From: Methanospirillum stamsii
GTDB lineage: Archaea > Halobacteriota > Methanomicrobia > Methanomicrobiales > Methanospirillaceae
Direction of reading: 5' to 3'
Assembly: GCF_003173335.1 (NCBI RefSeq)
Contig: NZ_QGMZ01000010.1
Coordinates: 138,974 to 202,973 of the forward strand
Length of the DNA stretch: 64,000 nucleotides
The position numbers and the translations under genes are program-made. The notes below the pieces were generated by a model. It saw only the letters and a program-made list of their open reading frames with translations, did not search any database and had not been told where the DNA came from. Shown here one piece after another: positions 18,475 through 27,300 of this stretch (the first letter of the stretch is position 1; each line of letters opens with the position of its first letter).

Positions 18475-20411
18475 ATGAAACTCCGGACACGGGTATTTTT
18501 TCTGTATCTCTGTATTATAACCCTTGTTCTTGTTTGTATCGGAGTTATCATGCCGTCATCATTGCATGAACAAAACCTGGAGAATGTCAGAACTGATTCT
18601 GTGAACCAGCTGAGGCATATTGACTTTGCCCTGTCTAATTTTATCAAAGAAGTAAAACAGGATATCTCTGAACTCCTGATGCATGAAACGGTGATTGATC
18701 CTGATGACAGGGGATTTACCAGTTTTCTGAATGTCTCTGAGGATACGTTTCAGTATGACATCGGAGACAGGGAAGCCAGGATAATTGATGATCTGAATGC
18801 ATTCCGTCTTACCCACCCGGCTGTCAATTCTGTATACATGGGAAGAGAATCCGGATCTTTTGTCAGATCTCATCCAAGACCAGTTCCAACCAGGTATGAT
18901 CCCCGGACAAGGCCGTGGTATACCTTAGCAAAAAATAATCCGGAGGCTGTTATGATAACTGAACCATACCAGTCGGTCACTTCTCCGGATGTGAATATTG
19001 GAATCGTAAAAGCCATGATGTATCCAAATGGAACCGTCTATGGCGTTCTTGGGGCAGAGTCACCTTAATTAATCTGACAGAATATATCTCATCAATAAAA
19101 GTTGGAAGGTCCGGAGAGATAATGCTGGTAAATGAATCAGGAATCATTCTGGCCTCAAAGGATTCGAAAAATACTTTCTCCGATATCAGAAATATCATTG
19201 GTAACCAGACTGACTATCTGCTCAATAACTCTGAAGGTATCATTACCCTTCCCTCATCATACCTCATCTTTTACACATCGCCCATGCTGGGATGGAAACT
19301 GCTCATCACCATTCCCTATAGTCAGATAGAAGAGGAGATAATAAAATCAATAGTATTAATCCTTCTTTTTGTATTTGCAGCCCTGATTCTTCTGAGTATT
19401 ATTACTCTTATCATTCTAGACAAAACCATCATCCGTCCCCTTTCCACGTTGACAGATATTACGAAAAATATCACCGAAACAGGAGATCTGAATCAGAAGA
19501 TAGATGTTGATATGAAAGGAGAAGTGGGAGAGCTTGCAAGTTCATTTACCCTGATGATTGCAAAAATCCAGGAGCAGGAAGGATTAAAAAATAAGGCATT
19601 TGCCGAGTTATCATCATACCGGGACCACCTGGAAGAGCTGGTTCGTGAACGGACAGGTCAGCTGGAAAAAAGTAATCAGGAACTTGTCATCGAAAAAGAC
19701 CGGGCTGAAGCAGCCGACCAGTTAAAATCGGCATTTATTGCAACAATGTCTCATGAGCTGAGAACCCCTCTGAATTCTATCATCGGGTTTACCGGAATAA
19801 TACTCCAGGGTCTTGCCGGGCCATTAAACCAGGAACAGCATAAACAGCTGACAATGGTCCAGCAAAGTGCCAGGCATCTTCTTGCCCTGATAAATGATGT
19901 TTTAGACATCTCCAAGATTGAAGCCGGAGAACTCAATATTACCAGAGAACCGGTAGAGGTCCAGAATACAATCCAGACCGTTATTACCACATTGCAAAAA
20001 TCTGCAGAAGATAAAGGTCTCCGGATTATAACCGATCTTTCCTCAAAACCCATGGAAATTAGCGGCGATCCACGAAGGATAGAACAGATATTAATTAACC
20101 TCATTAACAACGCGATAAAATTTACCGAACAGGGAACTATCACGATAAAAAGTATTATGAACGGTAATACGATAGAGATATCAGTATCAGATACCGGCAT
20201 CGGGATTGAAAAAGAGGATATGGACAAACTCTTCCGGCCATTTCATCAGATTGATACCGGGACAACCCGAAAACATGAAGGAACCGGTCTTGGTCTTTCA
20301 ATCACGAAAAAACTGGTTGAACTTCATGGGGGAACAATATCTGTGACCAGTAAACCCGGACAGGGCAGTGTGTTTACGATTATACTCCCGGCATTGGAGG
20401 GAACTTCATGA
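18475..20411 (+). pseudogene. dCache-HAMP sensor histidine kinase split by a one-base frameshift
   Basis: Two frames together make one complete kinase. The first (18475-19068) has a membrane helix and most of a dCache sensor, ending GVLGAE before a premature stop. The second frame continues from about 19059 as VTLINLTEYIS, then IMLVNESGIILAS, a second helix near 19340-19410, HAMP, HisKA (ATMSHELRTPLNSIIGF) and HATPase (INLINNAIKF; GTGLGLSITKKL). The join fits the loss of one base at about 19059-19060. There is no slippery heptamer, so programmed frameshifting looks unlikely. Either this is a real inactivating mutation or an assembly error. An internal ATG at 19122 could still give a membrane kinase lacking most of its sensor. 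It overlaps the next regulator gene by 4 bp (ATGA). Confidence 0.85.
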
Positions 20412-20785
20412 CTCAAAAGATCCTGGTAATAGAAGATAATGAACAGAATATGTACCTCATTCACTTTTTGCTTGAATCGCAGGGATATATAGTGTTTGAA
20501 GCAGAAAACGGCCTGATTGGAATAGATAAAGCAGTCAACGAACACCCGGATATCATTCTCCTTGACATTCAGTTACCTGAAATGGACGGGTATGAAATTG
20601 CACGAATTATTCGGAAGACAGAAGGAATTGATAAAATCCCCATAATCGCTGTGACATCATATGCAATGGCAGGTGATAAAGAGAAGATTCTTGCAGCCGG
20701 TGCAACAGACTACATTGAAAAACCCATAAATCCGGCAACATTTGTAGATCAGATAAAAATTCACTTTCCGGATGGTAAGAAATAA
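20408..20785 (+). CDS. Single-domain response regulator (CheY-like)
   Basis: A 125-residue receiver domain and nothing else. The acidic pocket is IEDNEQN. The phospho-Asp lies in IILLDIQLPEMDG, Thr/Ser in AVTSYAM, and the conserved Lys in YIEKPINP. The ATG overlaps the stop of the preceding kinase (ATGA), and the gene's own stop overlaps the next ATG (TAATG), so the three genes are probably co-translated. It may be a phosphoryl shuttle between the kinase and the following PAS regulator, since it has no output domain. The preceding kinase carries a frameshift, which would leave this regulator without its local partner if real. Confidence 0.93.
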   Translation: MTQKILVIEDNEQNMYLIHFLLESQGYIVFEAENGLIGIDKAVNEHPDIILLDIQLPEMDGYEIARIIRKTEGIDKIPIIAVTSYAMAGDKEKILAAGATDYIEKPINPATFVDQIKIHFPDGKK

Positions 20786-21930
20786 TGAATGTGCTCATTA
20801 TTGATGATCAATATATCAACCGGTATCTTTTGGAAAAACTCCTTGCAGGATATGGATATACCGTTATATCTGCAGTTGACGGAGTTGATGCACTTGAAAA
20901 ACTCCGGGAGAACGATATCAATCTTATTATTTCTGATATCCTGCTTCCAAGGATGGATGGTTTTCAGTTATGCCGGGAAGTCAAAAATAACCCGGACTTT
21001 AATAAAATTCCCTTTATTTTTTATACTGCCGCATATACCGAACAAAAGGACAGAGAATTCGCAGAAAGTCTTGGTGCAGACAGGTTTGTCATTAAACCCA
21101 CAGATCCTGCAGACTTCATGGATATTATTAAAAATCTGACCAATGAGTACAAGGGAAAAGAGGTCCCTGAACCAAAGAAGATAATCCTCGGAGAGAATGA
21201 ATATCTCTCTGAACATAATAAGCGGCTTATCTATCAGCTTGAAAAGAAACTGGTTGAACTTGAAGATATGAACAAAGCCCTTCGATTATCTGAAAAACGA
21301 TATAAAAACCTTTTTGAATATGCAAATGATGCAATAATTCTCCATGAAATTACCCCCACCGGAGAGTTTGGAAAGATTATGGAAGCCAACGGGGTTGCAT
21401 GTTCCCTTTTAGGATATTCACACGACGAACTGCTTGGAATGAGTATGAACGAGATAGATACTGCAAAACAATCTGCTCATTACCAGGAGTTCATGGAAAA
21501 GTTACTGGAGAAGAAACATCTCATGTTTGACGGAGAGCATCTGTCAAAAGATAAGAGAATAATCCCGGTTGAAATTAGTGCACACCTCTTTATAGAGAAT
21601 GGTTCACGATTTTGTCTGGTGATTTGTCGGGATATTACCTTTAGAAAGCAGGCAGTGGAGGAACTGAAAATAGCCATTGAACAGATTGATGATAATCTCC
21701 GCCAGATTTCAACAATCGGAGATCAGATCCGAAATCCTCTCTCTATTATTCTTATATGCTGCGAAGAAAAAAAGACAGATGAACAGATACAAATTACCGA
21801 AGCGGTCCAATCAATTGATTCCTTTATCAAAAAACTTGATATTAGCTCAATAGAATCTGAAAAAATCCGGAGTGCTCTTACGAGATTACATGGCAGTTCA
21901 ATATATACCATTGGGAAAGAAGAACCGTAA
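20785..21930 (+). CDS. Response regulator: REC-PAS with His-less HisKA-like C-terminus
   Basis: A 381-residue cytoplasmic protein. The receiver (residues 2-120) has IDDQ, phospho-Asp in IISDILLPRMDG, and Lys in FVIKPTDP. A coiled linker near 150-170 leads to a PAS domain at about 172-290. The C-terminal 90 residues contain GDQIRNPLSIILI, again Asp where HisKA has its phospho-His, then a second helix (IKKLDISSIESEKIRSAL). No ATPase or DNA-binding domain. It has the same architecture as the protein at 10409 and the same ending as the sensor at 5127. Last gene of the kinase-REC-REC/PAS operon, with a one-base overlap upstream. Confidence 0.87.
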   Translation: MNVLIIDDQYINRYLLEKLLAGYGYTVISAVDGVDALEKLRENDINLIISDILLPRMDGFQLCREVKNNPDFNKIPFIFYTAAYTEQKDREFAESLGADRFVIKPTDPADFMDIIKNLTNEYKGKEVPEPKKIILGENEYLSEHNKRLIYQLEKKLVELEDMNKALRLSEKRYKNLFEYANDAIILHEITPTGEFGKIMEANGVACSLLGYSHDELLGMSMNEIDTAKQSAHYQEFMEKLLEKKHLMFDGEHLSKDKRIIPVEISAHLFIENGSRFCLVICRDITFRKQAVEELKIAIEQIDDNLRQISTIGDQIRNPLSIILICCEEKKTDEQIQITEAVQSIDSFIKKLDISSIESEKIRSALTRLHGSSIYTIGKEEP

Positions 21931-22089
21931 CGGGATTTTTAAACTATCCAGAGGGTATTTTCTGATGAGTCCGGGTTTTTCTGAAATATTTATGAATCAG
22001 AATGAATCGTGAGAATAATACCAAGGACTGTAAACACTTTAACCTTGTAATCCCCTTATAAGAGGGCAAGAGTTTCAGCGTTTTATCCT

Positions 22090-24282
22090 ATGCATAAAGA
22101 TCCTCACTCAATACATCTCCTGCTGACGGGATATAGAGAACCTGATTTACAAACATTACTGGAAGGACTAACGTCCCTGAATTTTCTGGTATATACCGAA
22201 GATGAGATTTGTTCTTCTGAAGATAATATCATTATTGATTGTATCCTGACCGGAGATTTGACCAGCGATTTATTCGGGGAGGATATATACCGGCACTACC
22301 TGACACTCGCTGAAAAATATCCGGGGAGTGCAATAATCAGGGGGATAACGACTCCGGACAATCAAAAGAATACGAACCTTCTCACGAATTGTTTTGATGG
22401 TTCTTATATTATCGACTTTACATCATCTTTCTGGAAAGAAAACCTCTCATACCTTATCCTCCGGGTGACTCTGGAACATGATAAGAGTAAGCCGGATGAT
22501 AGTAACTGTTTACAGATATTTAATAGAATATTTGAGGAAAATTCCATACCGATGGCGTTATCCGACCCCTCGACCGGGGTTTTTATCAGGGTAAACCAGT
22601 CATTTCTGGATACTCTCGGGTTTTCGATGGATGAGGTTATCGGTAAGAGTTCTATAGATCTTCAGGTCTTCAAAAATCCGGATGAGAGAAATAAAATACT
22701 CAGTGAAACAGACCGGAACACACCTGCACGAAGGAAAGAACTTATAATCAGGAGAAAAGACGGGCAATATATTTCCGGGCTTTTCTCAGTAGATCTTTTT
22801 GAAATCGGTAAAAAAGAGATCATCCTGACGACCATGGTTGATATCACTTATCAAAAAGAAGTGGAGTCATCACTCTCATCAAAAAACCAATGTCTGCAGG
22901 AGATATTGTCCAGTATTAATGAGGGAATCGTGGTCTATGACACCAATCTTACCTACCGGGTATGGAACCGGTTTATGGAGGAAATAACTGGTGTTTCAGA
23001 GAAGGAAGTACTTGGAAAACCAGCACTCTTTTTTGTTTCTCCGGAAAACAAGGGAGAGTTACTAAACCTTGCATCCCTGGCATTACAGGGCATTGTTTCA
23101 ACATCAGAGGATTTCAGATATACCATTGACCTCAACAAAAAAACCGGCTGGGTCTCTATCATTTATGCTCCGTTCCGGAATACTGAAGGAAAAATAATCG
23201 GGGTTATCGCAACTGTCAGGGACATGAATGAAAGAAAGAAGGCCGAAGATGAGATTAAAGCACATAAAGGGCTTTTAAGATCAATAATCGACACGGTTCC
23301 GGTTTCCATCATCTGTTTTGATGAAAAGGGGAAAATTCTTCTTGTAAATAACAACTTCGGTGTTTTATTCGGGGTCACACCCGAGATAATTGAAGGTCAT
23401 TCATATGAGGAATTTACTGATGAGGAAAGATTTGAACAACAAATACCACTTATCAAAAAAGCACTTACCGGACGGGAAGTTCCTTTTAATGAGGTATTGG
23501 ATGGTGAACGGGGTTCCCCGAAACGATACTTAAGAGGCCGGTATTCGCCACTGCGTGGAACTGATGGTGCAATCTCCGGAGTTGTTGCCGTCATTATTGA
23601 TATCACAGACCTGAAGATTGCACAAAATTCCATCGAACAGATAAATTCGAAACTGAATCTTCTCTCTTCCATTACGAGGCATGATATTTTAAATAGTCTT
23701 ACCGGAGTTTTGGGATACCTGGCATATGCAGAAAACGAAGAGGATCCGATACTACTCCAGAAATACCTGACGAAAGCATATCATACTTCCTTACAAATTC
23801 AGGAACAGATTGAATTTACCAGGGATTACCAGGATCTCGGGGTGAAAGAACCAATCTGGCAGAATGCAAAAAAAATCTTTTTATCAACAATTTCAGTTCT
23901 TAAAACAAAAGACATAACCGTAACTGAGAACCTTGACGGGCTCTTTGTATACGCCGATCCCCTGCTTGGGCGGGTGATATACAACCTGATTGATAATGCT
24001 CTCAGGTACGGAGAGAAGATTACCCGGATTTCATCATACTGGTATGAAGATGGAGCAAATGCCATCTGGGTTGTCGAGGACGATGGAACCGGAATCGCTC
24101 AAGATATGAAAGAGAGAATTTTCAGGAAGGGTGTCGGGAAACATACCGGTCTCGGACTTTTTCTTGCCCGTGAAATCCTGGAAATTACCGGTCTTGTCAT
24201 AACTGAGACCGGAAAAGAAGGGGAGGGTGCGGTATTTAAAATTGTAATCCCTCCCTGGGCATGGGAGAAGAGAAAATCCTGA
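22090..24282 (+). CDS. PAS sensor histidine kinase with RHDILNS-type H-box
   Basis: A 730-residue soluble kinase without membrane helices. The first 145 residues are unlike PAS and may be a degenerate receiver-like domain. Three PAS domains follow at about 150-265, 270-390 and 395-515. The H-box is SITRHDILNSLTGVLGYL, a non-classical His kinase type, followed by an HATPase domain with IDNALRYG, DDGTGI and HTGLGLFLAREIL. The same catalytic core is found at 43346. Transcribed alone, 159 bp after the preceding operon; no clear Shine-Dalgarno sequence precedes the ATG. No receiver is encoded next to it on the same strand. Confidence 0.9.
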   Translation: MHKDPHSIHLLLTGYREPDLQTLLEGLTSLNFLVYTEDEICSSEDNIIIDCILTGDLTSDLFGEDIYRHYLTLAEKYPGSAIIRGITTPDNQKNTNLLTNCFDGSYIIDFTSSFWKENLSYLILRVTLEHDKSKPDDSNCLQIFNRIFEENSIPMALSDPSTGVFIRVNQSFLDTLGFSMDEVIGKSSIDLQVFKNPDERNKILSETDRNTPARRKELIIRRKDGQYISGLFSVDLFEIGKKEIILTTMVDITYQKEVESSLSSKNQCLQEILSSINEGIVVYDTNLTYRVWNRFMEEITGVSEKEVLGKPALFFVSPENKGELLNLASLALQGIVSTSEDFRYTIDLNKKTGWVSIIYAPFRNTEGKIIGVIATVRDMNERKKAEDEIKAHKGLLRSIIDTVPVSIICFDEKGKILLVNNNFGVLFGVTPEIIEGHSYEEFTDEERFEQQIPLIKKALTGREVPFNEVLDGERGSPKRYLRGRYSPLRGTDGAISGVVAVIIDITDLKIAQNSIEQINSKLNLLSSITRHDILNSLTGVLGYLAYAENEEDPILLQKYLTKAYHTSLQIQEQIEFTRDYQDLGVKEPIWQNAKKIFLSTISVLKTKDITVTENLDGLFVYADPLLGRVIYNLIDNALRYGEKITRISSYWYEDGANAIWVVEDDGTGIAQDMKERIFRKGVGKHTGLGLFLAREILEITGLVITETGKEGEGAVFKIVIPPWAWEKRKS

Positions 24283-24315
24283 AAGTCCGGCAGAATACCA
24301 AAGCAGGATAGAAAT

Positions 24316-27300
24316 TTACGTTTTTTCAGATATTTTTTTCATCTCCAGAAGAAATGTCTGCATTTTTTCCTCTTCATACCCTGATACGAATTTTCGTATG
24401 TTCAGACAGAAAGGAGTATATCCGGAATCTTTTTGTTCGATGTCATCCAGCGTTTTTTCTATCCTGCGATAATCTCCTTTCAGGGAGGCCTGATATAATG
24501 ACTCAAGAATATCATTGGAAGGGACCAGGTAAGATTCCGGGGTAGTGCCAACACCCTCTTTTTCCGGCTGCTTATATATCCAGGTGAGATTGAGCAGATC
24601 TCCGATAGTCTCCATCAAAAGAGGGATATTCACCGGTTTTTCTACAAAGGCATCAGAAACTGATTTGAACAGGTCTTTTCGTGAGTCATCTGAGACCGTT
24701 GCAGAGAGTCCGATAATTTTTGTCCGGTCAAATGAGGAGTCTTTCCGGAGTTCTTCAATTACCATAAGACCATCGCATCCTTCCATTACCAGGTCAAGCA
24801 GAATAAGACCAGGGCGGATATCTTTTGATAACCGGAGAGCATCAGACCCGTCATTTGCAATACTTACGGTAAAACCCAGAGGTTCAAGAAGAGAAGCAAG
24901 AAGTTTTGCATTGTCATAATTGTCATCTACCACCATTACCCTGATGGTATCCCAGGTATATCCGGAAATTGCTGAGTGTATATCAGATACCCGGTCCCTG
25001 CCTTCCGTCTCCGGCAGAGAAAGTTCAACGTAAAAAATGGTGCCTTTCCTTTCTTTCGTCCGAAACCAGATTCTGCCTCCCATCAGGTCTGTAAGTTTCT
25101 TTGTTATTGAAAGACCAAGTCCCACTCCTCCATTTCTTTGTTCTTTTGAAGAAGCCTGAACAAAGGGTTCAAAGATTTTTCCCTGCATTTCAGGAGGTAT
25201 ACCAATTCCGGTATCTTCAACCTCAAAATGGAATATGCCGGATGAATCATAACTTGTCCGGACAATAATACCGCCTTCCTCTGTATACCTGACAGCATTA
25301 TTCAAAAGATTGATAAAAATCTGCGTTATCTTTCGTTCATCGGCAAGAACAAAATCCGGCAGAGGAGTATGTGATTCGATAAGAATATGGAGGTTCTTTT
25401 CCATGGCCCGGATACGGGTAATATTGATTACCGTTGTAATTACCTGGTTGAGATTTACCGGAGCGGTCAGTAACTCCATCTTTCCGGCTTCAATTTTTCC
25501 AAGGTCAAGGAGATCGTTGATGAGTGTCAGGAGGTGCTCCCCACTCTTTCGTATGATTCCAATCTGTTCAGCCTGGTTTTTGGTAATTTTCCCCTGGTGT
25601 ACCAGAAGATCAGAATAGCCCAAAATGGCGTTCAGCGGTGTTCGGAGTTCATGACTCATACGTGAAATAAAAGCAGATTTTGCCAGGTTGGCCCCTTCAG
25701 CTTCTTCCTTTGCTAATTTCAGTTCATTTGTCCGTTCCTGTATTAGATCTTCCAGGTGATCCCGGTACCTGATGAGTTCATCATAATACCAGGAGTTTTC
25801 AAGAGAAATTGCAGCCTGGGCAGATAAAATCTCCAGGACTTCAGTGATCTCCGGGGTAAAGGCACCTCCTAGTTTATTATTTTCCAGGTACAGAATTGCC
25901 CGGATAACTCCCCGGCTTTCTAAGGGCATACAGATGAGAGAACGAACGTGATTTTTTACTATTTCAGGATCCGATACAAACTGGCCTTCCTGAAATGCGT
26001 CAGAGAGAATCAGCCTCGTTTTGGTCCGGATGACATAACTGATAATTGAAGAGGGAACCGGATACGATTCAAGAGAGAGACCCTGTAATACCTGTGGCTC
26101 TGAATTCAGATCGGCATATGCTTCAATAAACCATTTTCCATCTTTTTCTAAGATCAAAAGACCCCGCTCTGCACCTGCTGTCTCGATGAGAACCTGGATC
26201 ATGGTAGTCAGGAGAGAGTGTAAATCCACTTCCCGGGAGATTGTCTGGGCTGCTTTCATAACCGAGACTGAATCAAGGGATAAAGAGGAGGAAGGCAGGG
26301 TCCGGATAGTAATGAGGGCTGAATATTTTTCTTCAAGAAGTTTAGCCTTTGAAAACGCTTCCCACTGGATATACCGGTCATACGCCTGAGTCATGTACGT
26401 TCCGGCGATGTTTGCCATACCAGATGAGAGATAGAACAGTGCTGCCAATTCACATGCTAGTGCCTCTTCCTGGATAAACCCGTTCTTTCCTGCACCGGTT
26501 ATGGCTGATTCATACAACATGGCAGCGTTCCAGGTATCACCGGAATTTCGGCACAATTCAGCCTGAATAAGAGAGTATTTGTGCTGATAGTTCATCGGAG
26601 CCAGTTCAGCCATTTTTTGCAGTTGTTCCTGGTTTTCATGAATAAGAGCCATGTCAGAGATTTCGGTGTTGTCGCCACTCCCATACTTCAAAAGGGCAAG
26701 AGATGAATAGAATAAGGATACCGGCAATGCAAATGAGCCTTGTATCGCGGAATTGTACGGGATGATCTCTACAGCATATTTTCCGGCCATTTCATCATCC
26801 ATCACATAACAGCACATCAGCCTTGTCAGGTAGTAAATAGACAGACCATGATAATCTTCCGTTTCAATTGCTGATTCAAGCCAGGATTCTTCATCAAAAT
26901 CATCAAAGAGATCTAAGCAGTCAAAGGTTGTCAGGTACCTGATAGCAAAAAGGTAATTCATCAACCAGCCGGTGAAGTGAGGTTGTTCTAACCGGTTGAT
27001 TGTCTCCAGGTTTTTCCTGATTCGTTCATGTACCAGTGAAAGCCGTTCTCCGGAGTAAATTGCTGCAGGACATGAATGAACCGCATTAAGAGAGGCATAG
27101 GTGAAATTACCGGACTCAATCCCATTAGCCATTCCTTCTTTTAACGTCTGAACGGTGTTTTTCAGCGGTTCATACCAGGGCTGGATAATACAGCCAAAAA
27201 TATCTTTTATCAGGCTGTTTGTTATGTGAACCGGTGTTTTTGATGCAAGATGAAGCGCGACTTTTGCAAGGTCATAAGCTGTTCTCATCTCCTGTTGAAT

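Noticed and set aside
19040-19070. Programmed ribosomal frameshift in the dCache kinase
   Set aside because: No slippery heptamer or downstream stem is visible; a mutation or sequence error is simpler.
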